Of a DNA stretch of 64,000 nucleotides, positions 1-12,700 are shown one piece after another. The notes under the pieces are model-generated. The model saw only the letters and a list, made by a program, of their open reading frames with translations. It ran no database searches and was not told where the DNA came from. Position numbers and translations under genes: made by a program. The DNA comes from Saprospirales bacterium (GTDB taxonomy: Bacteria; Bacteroidota; Bacteroidia; Chitinophagales; Saprospiraceae): contig JADJTT010000003.1 of assembly GCA_016711045.1 (NCBI GenBank), positions 1 to 64,000 of the forward strand, read 5' to 3'. Each line of letters opens with the position of its first letter. The stretch's first letter is position 1.

Positions 1-2550
1 CCATCCGACGCAATCGCCAGGCTCTGATATTCAGCGATCCCGTCTGAAATGCCGAAGCCTCCCAACGCCGTCCAACTGCTGCCATCCCATTTAATGACCG
101 AGGCTTGACCTGAAGCAAGCAGCGACTTAAAAGCCACATGAGGAGAGCCATCCGGTGCAAATGCCAGGCTTTGAAAAACCGCCCCGGTAAATAACCCTGG
201 CCCGCCCAAGGCCGACCAACTGCTACCGTTCCAGCGCAATACGGTGGTTTTGCTGGTGTAGAAATCATCAGAATAAGCCAAATGAGGAGAATTGTCCGGC
301 GCAATTGCCAAGCTCAGGGAACTACAAGAACCGGCTGAAATCCCCACTCCGCTCCCAACGCAGTCCAACTGCTGCCATCCCAGGTCATTACAGTCGCTTT
401 ACCGCCGTAGGGGGTATCCCTGTAGGCCAAATATAATGTGCCATCTTGTGCGACCGCCATCGTAAGGCTTTCAGCAATACCAAAAGAAATTCCTACTCCT
501 CCCACTGCATTCCAACTACTCCCGTCCCAGCTTATCACAGTAGCTTTATAGCCATTTGAGATATCCCTAAATGCCACATAAAGGGTTCCATCCGGTGCAA
601 TTGCCAAACTACGGTAAGAAGATATACTTCCTAACGCTATCCCAGTTCCGCCCACAGGCGTCCACCTACTGCCATCCCAACGAAGGACGGAAATAGAACC
701 ACTGGGCTGATTATAGGCCAGATAGGGTGTTCCATCAGGGAGCTATTTGAATGTTTTCACCTACAGAAGTCGGGGAAAATCCTGCTCCACCCACTGCATT
801 CCAACTTCCTCCAGTCGTATTCACATCATCGCAATTAAACGTATTGGGGCTGACCGACATACCGGCGATCGTACAATTGTCGGTGCTGCCGTCATCTACA
901 TCCCCGGGAGTAATAGAGGCTGTGCCGGAAGAATTCAGATAAATGGTAATATCTTTTGTGATTACAGTCGGTGGTACATTATCTACCGACCATTCCACGG
1001 TATTGTAGGCACTGCTGTTGCAGCCAATCCCCGTGGCGGTCCGTTGGGTGCGGATCTGGATCATATTGGCGCCCACCATGGGCACCGTAGCCGTAATCGG
1101 ATCACCTGGCGTATACGGATTCCAGGCACCGCCACCATCCACGCTATATTCATACGTTTCTGTGATGGCACCAGTCCCTCCGCTGCCCGGAGTAAAGGTA
1201 GCGGATACGGCATCGCCCACACATACCATAGTACCGGATGCAGGAGTTGGATTAATACCTGGCGGCACAAGACTGTTGGCTACTACGTCGGCATTCACGG
1301 CAGGAGATATTGCTGCACAGCCAGAAGCCTGCGTGATCTCTACGGTATAGGAATAGGCGCCGGGAACCAGCGTATTGTCAGTCGTATAGGTCGGACTATC
1401 TGTCCCTACGTTGTTGCCATCGCGTTTCCATTGGTAGGTCGTCGAACCTGTGCCCCCGGACACATTGGCGGTCAGCATCACCGTGCCACCTTCGCATACA
1501 TCGGCAGCGCCGCTGATAGAAACCACCGGATCGGCCTCCACCGTCACGGTGGCCGAGCCACTGAGATCTGCCGGAATAGCGGTACAATTGGCGTCCAGCA
1601 GGGTGCTGATGGTATAGATGGTCGTCGAGACCGGGCTCACCGTCACGCTGATGGGGCTGGTACTCCCGCTGAAGGGCGTGCCGTCGGATAGCGTGCCACT
1701 CAGGGGCCTGTGCCGGTTAACGAGATGCTCAACGAAGCTGAACCGCCTTCGCAGATGGTTTCCCCTCCGCTGAGGATGCCGGTTGGCCGCGGATCGACCG
1801 TTACCGTCACTTCTGCACAGTCTCCGGGCGTCACACACCCCGCCTTCGCCGCGCACGTACTAAGGTGGTGGTCATAGTAGGCGATACGTTGATAGAGGTT
1901 CCCGTACCTGCCGAAGTACCTCCACAGGCGCCAGTATACCACTGCCAGCCGGTGGCGTCGTTCAGGTCGCCCGCTGTGATACTGAGCATGCTACTCTCCC
2001 CGTTGCAGATAGTAGTTGGAGAGGCTTGGACAGTGGGGATATCGGGATCGCTACAGGGCGGAAAGTAGAACACCCCTTGCCTTTCACCCAGATCCAATTC
2101 CTGATAAAAATTACCATTATTGGCATTGGTGTATGAATCCCCGGTTATTAGTTCAAAGCCGCTATTGGCAGGCCCTCCGCTATATTGCAGTACAATTGCG
2201 ACATACTCCTGGCCGCTCGTCCAATTAACCACGTAAGGTATACCTGCGGTAAATTGAAGCCGGTAGTAATAATAACCACCCTCATTTCCGACAGGGGGGG
2301 CAAAGCTATACCCGTATGTCGAGCTCACAACGCTCAAACTACCGCCCATAGCGACGGGAAAGCGCACTGTCACCACCCCAGCGGAATAGGCCCCATTTAC
2401 CACTGTCTGCGTGGGCCGGAGGCGAACCTCCAGGGTATTGCTACCAGTGGGATTATTGTACAAGGCCATATCTACCAGAGCTTGCGAAGACAACATGCCT
2501 GAAAAGAGCAACAACGGGAGGAGCACTAAGGGTAATAGTCTTTTTTTCAT
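1..2550 (-). CDS. Large secreted modular protein (PKD/HYR modules plus propeller-like repeats), frame-disrupted, partial
   Basis: The start at 2550 begins MKKRLLPLVLLPLLLFSG, a good signal peptide; an upstream in-frame Met at 2595 would spoil it. After the signal comes the module shared with the next two genes (LVDMALYNN...LEVRLRPTQTVVNGAYS...FYQEL). Then follow PKD/Ig-like segments with xxICNGES and xxVCEGGT Cys motifs, and one HYR-like segment (SPNTFNCDDVNTTG). From about 780 to the left edge there are six tandem repeats of about 48 residues (SWNAVGGxGI...SLAIAPDGTLYVAFRD...WDGS) that look like propeller blades. The frame changes near 1845-1865 (twice), 1708, 740 and 350, each restored by one base, so the gene is read as one unit. 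The 3' end lies outside the window. Probably a T9SS-exported surface protein; the function is unknown. Confidence 0.7.
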
Positions 2551-2578
2551 GGGAATTCCATTCTTTTTGTAAAGGGTT

Positions 2579-2604
2579 GGCAGCGTCGTTTTCACGGCGC
2601 TGCC
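2579..2604 (-). terminator. Intergenic hairpin between two secreted-protein genes
   Basis: GGCAGCG and CGCTGCC arms flank a 12-nt loop, between the stop of the gene ending at 2633 and the start at 2550. There is no clear T-run, so it may be an mRNA-end structure or an attenuating hairpin rather than a classical terminator. Confidence 0.3.
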
Positions 2605-2632
2605 TTATAGTAATCTTTAGTATGTTGGCATC

Positions 2633-3691
2633 TTAATGTATTGCCAATACAATTTTAAATTCTGCAACCTGGCTTGGACCGGACAACACCCTCAAAAAAT
2701 AAACGCCTGACGCCATATTCGACAGATCCAGGTCAAGATTGTCCACGCCAACGGTGTTGGCAAATAATACCCTGCCATTGTTGTCGGTCACCTGATAATT
2801 CACGCCTTCCGTATACTCCTCCAGATTGCGGCTCACCAGCATCAGGGGACCGGAAGTGGGATTAGGGAAAACAGTAAAATCGGAATCCAGGTCGGTAAAA
2901 TTAATCACACGGATTGGCGTATATTCCTCTACCCCATTGCCATCGACCAGCAGGAGCCGATAGTAGTTGACATTTGCGGGCACATTTTCGTGTAAAAACT
3001 GGTAAGGCGATGCCGCCCGGGTGATATCCGCATGCGCAGGCATATCGCCGATCTTCCGGAATTCCACGCCATCCAGGGAATATTCGATCTCGGTAAAGTC
3101 GAGTTCGGTTTCCGACTCATAGCCCCATTCCAGTTGCACATTGTTGCCGGGCTTGGCCGTAGCCAGGAAGAAAATGAGCTTACTACTCGACAAGTAGTAA
3201 AATTTGCGCTGAACCTCCATGCTGTTCAGTTCCTGGTAGAAATTGGCATTATGGGCGCGGCTCCAGGTATCGTCGGTCAGCAGTTTGATTGCTCCCTTGG
3301 GGGGGATCTCCCCGTTGATCTGTAGCGTGATAAGTGGGTATTCCTTGCCTTTCTGCCAGTCTACGTAATAGACTGAGCCGGAAAACTGATAGCGGTAGTA
3401 GTCATACCCGTCTTGTTGGCCCACAGGGCCCGCAAAGGAATAGCCAAATTGGGTGCTGCCGGGCACCACACTCAGGGTGGCGCCAGCGGAAGAAGGTACA
3501 GCCACCGTAAATACTCCACCGGAATAGGCGCCGTTCACCACGTGCTGGCTCGGCCGGAGTCGGACTTCCAATTTGGATGCATCGCCTTTTTTCTTGAAAA
3601 TGCCCAGGTCGATAATGCCGGACTGCGCCCAAATAGCCCCACTGGCCAACATGGAAAAAAAAACGGTTAGAATAAAGGCATTCTTTTTCAT
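2633..3691 (-). CDS. T9SS type A sorting domain-containing secreted protein
   Basis: A complete 352-residue protein. It starts MKKNAFILTVFFSMLASGAIWAQ, a signal peptide cut after AQ. Residues about 25-165 form the uncharacterised module also found in both neighbours (IIDLGIF...LEVRLRPSQHVVNGAYSGGVFTV...FYQEL). Residues about 175-260 look like a fibronectin/beta-sandwich segment with the LEWGYESETELDFTEIEYS and NYYRLLLVD pattern common in Bacteroidota surface proteins. The last 80 residues are a type A T9SS sorting domain (FTVFPNPTSG ... GVYFLRVL). It is the only intact one of the three genes here, so it gives the clearest view of the shared module. Probably exported and cell-surface attached; the substrate or partner is unknown. 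Confidence 0.85.
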   Translation of the reverse strand: MKKNAFILTVFFSMLASGAIWAQSGIIDLGIFKKKGDASKLEVRLRPSQHVVNGAYSGGVFTVAVPSSAGATLSVVPGSTQFGYSFAGPVGQQDGYDYYRYQFSGSVYYVDWQKGKEYPLITLQINGEIPPKGAIKLLTDDTWSRAHNANFYQELNSMEVQRKFYYLSSSKLIFFLATAKPGNNVQLEWGYESETELDFTEIEYSLDGVEFRKIGDMPAHADITRAASPYQFLHENVPANVNYYRLLLVDGNGVEEYTPIRVINFTDLDSDFTVFPNPTSGPLMLVSRNLEEYTEGVNYQVTDNNGRVLFANTVGVDNLDLDLSNMASGVYFLRVLSGPSQVAEFKIVLAIH

Positions 3692-3728
3692 GATATTCTT
3701 TTTATCAGTTGAGGTTGAGGGATAAAAT

Positions 3729-3764
3729 CCGGCAGCACAGCCTCCTAAAAGGCTGTGCTGCCGG
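3729..3764 (-). terminator. 15-bp perfect hairpin after the giant beta-helix gene
   Basis: Arms CCGGCAGCACAGCCT and AGGCTGTGCTGCCGG enclose a 6-nt loop; on the minus strand the stem is followed by ATTTTATCCC. It lies 9 bp past the stop of the giant gene and 38 bp before the start of the next, so it is a likely terminator. Confidence 0.6.
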
Positions 3765-3772
3765 AAAGGGAA

Positions 3773-6700
3773 TTAGTTATTTGGTTCCTGCGTGATGACG
3801 TTTAGCGGGTCGAGGGTACCAACGTTGCCAAGAATGATCACCCGGTCGTTGCCCGAACCGTTGTACTTCACCTCGCCATTCATATTTACATCCTCCAACA
3901 TGTAGACGTTCGGCACCACATTGAGGGGAGTACCTACCACCGTCAGAATCGGTAATCGATCGTTACCGGAGTTGTTGTAAAGAATTTGGAAGCCACCGCT
4001 CGATTTTGGGATGGTATTACCCGCCCAAAGACCGTAAATACCCGTTTTGATAAGGCGGCGGGCACTGGTAGGCGTCGTACCGTAGGTCGGCTGGGAAGCC
4101 ACCGTGAAGTCGATGAACGGCGCCCCTGTAAAGTCGATCGCTGTAGCAGTCATGGCGCCCAGGTGGTTGCGGTGGCGAACCATGAGGTAATATTCGTCCA
4201 CATAGGAATCGGGGAACAATACAGCGGAGGAACCATCCAAATCCACAATGTCGCCGTCTCGCTGCACCAGGGCACAGCGCGTTGCCAGTAAGGTATTGGA
4301 GTTGGTCTTATCGCGCAGTTCAAGCCACACCCAGTCGACAATGGCATTATCGCCTGTAACGGTGAATACCGAAGGAGATACCGATTCCACCACGTAGTTG
4401 TTCACCTCTACAAAAGCACCCGGGAACGCTGTATTGATCGCAGAGTATGGCTCCGAATCCGGAATAAGGGTAGGCGCCGCTGCGCGAAGCGCATCGTTCA
4501 TCAGCCCGCTCAATGAATCATAAGGTCCTTGCAAGAAAACTTTGGCGTACACTTCAACCGGCAGGAAGTAGATTAATTCGCCAAGACAAGGTTTGTCGGG
4601 CAAATGGTACAGGATGTTTTCTAACGCCAGGCGTTCTAAGTGGTTCATTGCCGGCGGCAATTGTGGACCGGAACCAATGTCGAAGGTATTATTCAGGATG
4701 TTAATATCCGTATTCCAACAAGCCATTATAGTGCCGGAACTCGCCCCAAGATCGTACTCCGGAAAATCAACAGGCGCAGGTAGTGTCGACCCGGTCTGGT
4801 CTCCGAGATATACCGCATAGGAGAAGTCCTTCGCAAAGACGTTCTCACTTCCTACTGTACCCACGGTAAACGTACCCAATGTGGCAAAATCGCTGTCGTG
4901 GTTGTAGAACGACATGGCGATCCCGCCCGTCGTCGGCGTGAGGGAGTTGAAGGTATTGCCCGTGAATACGCCATTGATCGGCACCTGCACGATGGTGGAG
5001 GAGTTGCCGCTCAAAGCGCCACTGCCACATCCGGGAAGTTCTCTATACTCATCCCCCAACGGAGGTTGTCAAAAGTATTGTCAGAAACACTGACTGCCGC
5101 ATTGTGGTAGTTGTTCTGCAAGCGGAGTACGCTGGCTGTCACCGAGCCATCAAACGCATTGTGGCTGATGGTGACCGCGCCGCCCCCTGCATTCGGATCG
5201 GAGTCTTGCACGCCACCGCCATTAAAGGTATTGGCGTTGGCTACTGAACCTCCGATAACCACCGGACCATTGCTGTTAAACCGAACCAGCACATCGTGGT
5301 TGATGGTCTGGAAGGTGTTGCGAGTATATGTGCCCGCGCCTTCGTCGACGGATACAGCGGAGCGGAAGGCAACATCCAATGGATCAGGTCCTCCCAAATA
5401 GGGCGGGTTAACCGTAGCGGTAACGATATTGTTGTCCACCAGGATGTTATCCACCCCGCCGGTAGCCACCCGGTAGTTGGTCGCCCCCCCGTAGTTTATG
5501 CTAAACGCATTTCTATCCCCATAAGATCCAAAATTGGTACCTGATATCGACTGGAATGGATCCACCCGATTGTTTTGGATCGTAATGTTATCCAAGCCCG
5601 GATCGCTGGCAATAATGGCGCTGCTCAGCTTAGAAAGATCCACACTAAACAGGAAGCCGTCAATATCGGTGCCATCGCCTGCGATGTCAAACAAGGTCGG
5701 CTTGCCGCTTACGGTGCCGGTATAGCCCACGATGGTAGTCGTGCCTGCGCCTTTAAAGAGCAGGTTGTCCTTGGTATTGGGCACCACCGATTGTTCGTCG
5801 TACAAACCGGCATCCACGTATATAGTATCGCTGGATACGACCGTTGTGATCGCTTTTCCGATGGTCAGGAACGGGCGGCGCTTGGTGCCCTGGTTGGCAT
5901 CATTCCCCACTGCAAGAGTATACACATCGCCGGTGAGGGCATTGTCGTTGACGAACCAGTGGGTGGGATAGGCACAGCTGGCAGGAACCGGTTGGAAACC
6001 GGGCGCCGCATTGTTATCCGTACCATCGTTGAGGTAGGGAATGAAAGCCACGTTGCCATCGACCAAGGCATCTACTGCATCGATCCAGGCACTGCCCCAC
6101 CAGTTGCAGGACGCTGAAAACTGCGAAATGGGATAACTGTTACCTGTAAGTGAGCCATTGCCGTTGCGGTCAATGTGATTTTCAAACGCCGTAATCGAGG
6201 CGGCCGGAGCCACGCCGATAAACATGGCGGTTACCGGATAAGCGCCTGCTTGTGAAGGCGGGTTAGTGATGAAGTTATTGTTCAGCGTCACACCCGCGCC
6301 CACACCTGCATACACGCCAAATCCGTCATTGCCGCCTGCCCCGTAGGGATCGGACCCGTTGAATTCAATCGTGCTGGTGCTGACAGAGGCCAAGGCGTTG
6401 GCGCCACGAACCTCTATCCCGCGGTTCAGGTTGTTGCTGATCGTACTTTCAGTCACTACCGCATTGATTCGGTTGCCTATTTCTGTAGAGAAGTCGGCAA
6501 AGTACAAACCGCCACTGGCCTGACTGGTTTTGCCAGTATTGCTTACGGTCACGTTGTTCACCAATAAGTCTACTACGGCACTCGTATTGGAGCCGCCTGT
6601 GAAGACGTACACTCCTGCATGGAAGTTGGCTGCCGGAATGGCCGGATAGTCTCCACTGAAACTGGTAAAGCTCAGATCTTCTACGCCGACGGTGCTGGGC

Positions 6701-9700
6701 AGATAGGTTGCCCCATCCAGGGTATTCGTCACAGCTACGCCTTGCAACAGGTCGGTGTATGTACCGCCGCGCACGGTGGTGCGGGGGGTAGTAACTACAC
6801 CAGTGAGGACGTAGCCGTAGAACGCATTAGTGATGCTGTTATCCTGGAGGGTTACATCATCCGATCCACCTGCACCGGCAAGCAGTATGCCGGTAGTGGG
6901 ATTGTTGGCCGTAGTTGCCGGACTCCCGAATGTATTCAGGTTATCCCAGTAGATATCGTAAGTTACCCCCGGGGTATCTGTGTTATGTCCCTGAAGGATC
7001 ACATTCGAGATGGTCTCACTACCTAGTCCCGGTAGCGTAAGCTGGAGATCGCCTACCTGATAGACGATATTGGTTCCTTCCAGTGCAATATTCAGCGTAT
7101 ACCATTGGTCGTAAGCAAATCCTGTCGGAAGGCCCATATCTACCCAGCCATTGGAATCATCCCAACCGTGGAAGCGAGGCACGCCTCCATCGCTGGTGAA
7201 TTCAATGATCGGGTATGCGGAAATTGCATTCGCGTTATCCACTGCTGTACCCCAGAAGCCTGCCATTCTCCGGCCAGTGCCGGCCCAGGATGACGGGATG
7301 TACAATTGGATGGACATCGCCGTAGCCCCAGTAATATCGTACTTGCGTCCTTGAGTATTGTAGAAAGTAGAACTATAACTTCCTGGACGACAGCTTTCAC
7401 AATCCGCCGCATTGATAGAGTGCTTGAGGCGATCATTTCCTCCAAAGCTCTCCCTCCCGAACCCTGCCGGTGCATACCTGTCTGTATACCAGGCGCCCGC
7501 CGTTTGTGAAGCAGCCAGGACAGGATCGGTGGAGAATGAAACCGCTTCATACGCTTGCGCCAAAAGGTCGATACAGTTATCCTGAATCGTAAAGACATCG
7601 CTACCTGAAGTAACTACGCCCAACCCTCCGATGCCAAGCACCTGGGCGTTCACTTTATTATTTTGGATAATCACATTGGTAAAGCCGGTAGCAGAAACCC
7701 CGGTATGGCCTTCCAGTTGAAAACCATCCACTGTAACGCCGTTGGCACTGATGGTAACGGCAGTTCCACCGCCGCCGGAAATAATCGATTCCGCTCCACG
7801 AGATCCGCTACAGGGGACTCCAAAATTGGCGCCCTGCAAGGAGAGTGCTTTGTCGACGACCAAATTTTCGGCATACGAACCATCGCAAACGGAAAGCACA
7901 TCTCCCGGGTAGCTGCGTCGATAGCTTCCTGAATGGTAGCATAATACTGAACACCGTTGCTCACCGGCAAGTAGAGTACGGTGGCCGTCGTGATAGCCGT
8001 AGAACTGAAGGCATCGGTCACTGTGATGCCATACATGCCGGCAGCCAGACTGGTGATCATGTACGAGCTGCTAACCCCAGTTGCCGATCCACCTGTCCAG
8101 GCGATATCGTAAGGAGCCGTCCCGCCACTGAAGGTCACCTCGAGTGAACCCGTCGATTCGCCGCAGATGACATGGTCGGGCACTACCAGATCAATAACCA
8201 CCGGTGTGCCGGCACAAGCGCCTGCTACCGGTTGGAAGCCAGCTGTCCCGAGATTGTCGTCCGTACCGTTGACAAGCCAGGGGTCGAAATTGGTGCTGGC
8301 TGCAGCAGCAGAAGCCACTGTGGCAGCAGTCGCTGAGCCCCACCAGTTGCAGGTAAAATCTTCGGTCAAAGTACCTCCTGTGTAAGTACCTGAAACGACT
8401 CCATTGGTCGTTCCGGTAATGGAATTCTCATTGACGGTAATGGCATTGGTAAACCCTGTCTGATAATCCAGATAGAACGCATCGGCAACGTCCTGGATGA
8501 AGTTGTTGGTGTACAAACCCGAGGAATTATCGGAGGCATACCCCCAAATTTCGGTAGTTTGATAAATACCGGTACTTCCTGGCTTATTCATCCCGTCGAT
8601 GGTATTTCGGGTAAACAACGTAGTCACCCCGCCGGAAGCATAAGAACCTGTGTTAGTGAAACCTACATCACAATTGGTTATCGTGTTTTCTTTTACTTCA
8701 ACCTGGAAATAAGGTGAAAAAACAAAGATCCCATAGATGGAATTGGAGACGGTGTTGTTTTGGATGATATCTCCGGTTCCGCCTGTGTTGTTGTCCGTAT
8801 GAATACCAGAGCCGGCATTGGTCACCGTGTTACCGGTGTAAGTCGTCCCTTTTGACCAGTTGGACACGATCCCGTCATTTACATTCGACACGGTATTGCC
8901 GGTGAAGGACCCAGCGCCGCCAAAATTCATCATGGCGATGGAGGCTGCTTCACCCTGCACATTATCTACGGTATTGTTGCTGAAGGTAAAGGTGCCACCC
9001 GAAGAGGCGTAAACGCCACGCAAGTAGATATTCTTAACCGTTACATTATTGACCAACAGGTTGTTGAATACACCCGCGTTATGATTGGTAATAATCCCGT
9101 TGCGGGCATCCAAATCGGCGCCACCTGCAACGAGGCCACTGGTGAGCCCAGGGTTATCTCCGTCGATCGTCAGTTCCTGGATGCTTACGTTATTGGCCTG
9201 GACCAACATCACATTGCTGGCGCCAGGGCACAGCGATGCGCCGGAACAAGGATTCGGATTAGAACTCAGCGGGTAGACGAAGGTCAGTCCCTGACCAGCG
9301 CCCAAAATGCTGACTTCCTTATTAATAATGACATTGTCCGTATAGGTGCCTGCTGCCACATTCACCGTGTATCCATTAGACGCAGCATCGACGCCGCGTT
9401 GGATCGAGGCGATAGTCGTTGCCGGGTTGATGAAACTATTTACCGTCACAAAGTCGTGATTGGCTTTCACCGATACATATCCCAGGGCGCCGTCGTCGAT
9501 CTTATGGACGATCTTGTCTTCGATAGCGAAGTTCTGGGCAAGGGTAGCCGTGGCCCCGGTGTTTCCGTCGAAGCTCACCGCCGTACCATCCAGATCGCCG
9601 CTATTGGCCACCAACTCGATATAATTGCCGGTCGTTCCGGTAAAACTCAAGTTGTTGAGCGTAGCTCCCACGATGGAGGCATTGGCGTTTTCCACGACAA

Positions 9701-12700
9701 GGCCATTGGTTCCACCGGTCACGGTGATACCTGCGCCGATAGTCAATTGTACGTTTGCATGGGCAGTACTGCTGGGACTGTCCAGCACCCGGATACCCGT
9801 ACCCGAAGCGTTGGGAGTGATACTCAGTCCGGCGACCGAAGCATGTGCGCCATCGCCGGCGTCACTGTTATACCCTTCGTAGTTATTCAGGAACAGGCCG
9901 GTGGTGACACCGGTTACACTACCGCCATTAATAGAGGCAGGACTTGCATTACTCACGTTCCAAACCTCATAGCCTTCGGTAGGCTTGCCGGTTACCGCAC
10001 TACCATCGATGGTATTATCTGTCGAAGTGGAGGCTACGGATAAAGAAGCAAGCAAAATGCCGTCCCAAACCGTCTCATTAACATTGTCGATCGCCGTGAT
10101 GCTGTTGTTAGACAGCGTGTATGGCGAAGGCGATCCGGTATGGAGGTTGTGGAAGATACCCCGGCGACGAGTGGACATGGTATTTTGGTCTATTACCTGG
10201 TAGGTAGCTGCACCTGGATTGGCCGTATGGAAATTACCTGTTTGGATCCCGATACGAAGGTTCGTCATGCAGTTATTGGTTACTGCTGCATATTGGCTAT
10301 TGTATAGCAATACCCCTCCTCCCCAATAATCTACACCAGAGGTTGCATCATAGGTTCCGAAATCCTGAAATTTATTATTCGAAACCGTATGCCCAGTTGT
10401 AGCGGGCGCACTATAGGAGGCCCCGAAAAGGGTCACACCGAAATAAGACAGGTTTTGGAAGATATTATTTGTAACGGTAAGGTTATTGATATTATCCACG
10501 TAAACCGTCACCCCTTCTGCCGCATCGATATCCGCCCCATTGGTGCTGGTATATCCGCTGGCCAGGGCCGTGTTATCCCCATCAATGGTAAAGCCGGTAA
10601 TCGTCACATTGGATGCGGCCACGTGGAAAATCTCCCCGGAGCTAATAGCGGCTGTCGCCGGCACTACGATCGCTTCTGGTACCCGGGTATCGGAACAGGG
10701 ATTCTTTATCCCAGTTCGGCCCCTTGATGGTGAGTTGCTTATCCACGATGATATCCTCCGCCCAGGTTCCCGCAGGCACCAGCAGCGTATGTCCATCAAG
10801 GGTTGCTGTGGCGTCGATGGCTTGGGTGATCGTCGGATATAGCAAGTTGGTATCGTCGTTCAATACACACCCACCAGATGCCGGTACCACCACCGTGGTG
10901 CTGGCGGTAGCCGTACAGCCGTTGCCATCGGTCACGGTGACGTTGTACACGCCGGCTGAGGTAGGGATGGAGGGGAATGGCACGGGGTCAGCCAGTGTGG
11001 ATGAATAGGAATCCGGGCCGTCCCACACGTAGGAAAAAGCTGAGGAACCATCTGAAGTCGTCGAGTTCAGGTCGATATCCATCGTCTGACAAACCGGGCT
11101 ATTGCTCGTTGCCGTGATGGACACAGCGGTCGGAGAGGTAGCCGAAGACTGATAGAAGACCCCCTGAGCTTCCTGCGCGCCGAGTTCCTGATAGAAATCA
11201 CCGTAGTTTGCCCCGGTAACCCCATCGTTGATCAATTCAAATGTAGCGTCTCCCACACAACCATAGCCCAAAGTAAGCAGCAGGTATTCCTGGTTCTCAT
11301 TCCAGTCGACTGAAAATTCATTCACAAAACTAAAAGTGAAGTAATCATAGCCACCATCTGTTCACATAATTTGTCTGGGTATACCCAAAAGCAGAACCCA
11401 GGTTGGTGAAGGTGACAGAGTTGAGGTCCGAGGTACGGATAGTAAAGATACCAGCAGAGTATAAACCGTTGATCACATCCATATTCGGTTTTACAAATAC
11501 CTGGAGTTTGTTGCCCGCCGGTGAAGCGGCAGCATAGTTAAAGATGCCGATATCGAGCAATCCCGAGCAGCACTTGGTCAGCACTACATCGTTGCCGTCT
11601 CCTCCCGCATAATTTATATAGTAATTATTTACCCCATCTGTGGCGAAGTTGCCTTCTGCAAACTGCCCGACGATGGGATTAGAGCCGTCGATAAGCACGA
11701 TCTGGTCGCCCGGTTGAGCGAAATAGGCACCTGCCGGCAGGCTCAGGCCAGCTCCTCCCAAAGTCACCGTCCCACTAACGATAAACTGGTCGTGCTCCGT
11801 ACAGGGAGTCGTGCCGGCTATTTCCATCTCCAGTATATCACCACTATTGAGGGTCATATCGCCGATGATAGTGACGCAGCCAGGGCTGTTGCCGGGCGCG
11901 AGGATGAGTCTTGACCGTGGCATCGACATCTTCGGAATAATCGCCGGAAGAGATGGCGAGCCGGTCGCCAGTGGTGGCATCGTCGATCCCGGCCTGGATA
12001 GAGCAATATGTAACATCTGTATCCGTATTGGTCACCAACACGCCCCCCGGACAACCCGTGCAGGCGTTCGCCGGCGGCTGGAAGCCGGTCGTGGAGGGAG
12101 CATTATCAGTTCCGTCTGCCAGATAAGGCAGGAATTCCGTTGCGCAAAGGTCTTTATTGAAGATCTTCCCGTCGAGGTTGGCGTTGTCAATGATATCCGC
12201 ATATACAGCGGTGCCAACCCAGTTGCACGAAAGGGTAGCCGGTCCTGTAGTACCGCCGGAATAGGCATCGCCTACCGGCACGTAATTGGCCACACCGTAG
12301 CCCAATCCCACCGTCACATTATGGGTGAAGGTATTGGTTTGGAAGCTGTTGTTTTGCACCGTGCAGGTAGCCACGTAGCGGTTGGTTTCAAATTTCAGGG
12401 CCTGTAAGTCGTATCCCCCACCCGCGCGATTAGCCAACTTTCGGCCATAGAGATTGGCTACGGAGTTGTTTTCCACCACGGCGTTTTCGGTATTTCCTTC
12501 CAGCGCGATGCCGGTGGAAATGAAACCGGAAAGATTCGTGATCTCGTTGTTTCGGATGATGGCGTTTACCACTTTACCCGTGGTGGTCAGGTAGCTGCTG
12601 CTACCGACGTTGATGATAATGCCATAAGCCAGTTTCCCTGTCGGCCAGTTGCCAGTATTGACCTCCACATCATTGATGGTGTTTCGCTCAATTGTGAGGC

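Noticed and set aside
747..1691. A 314-codon plus-strand open frame, and others opposite the giant secreted genes
   Set aside because: They are antisense to coherent signal-peptide-led proteins with recognisable domains and have no signatures of their own.
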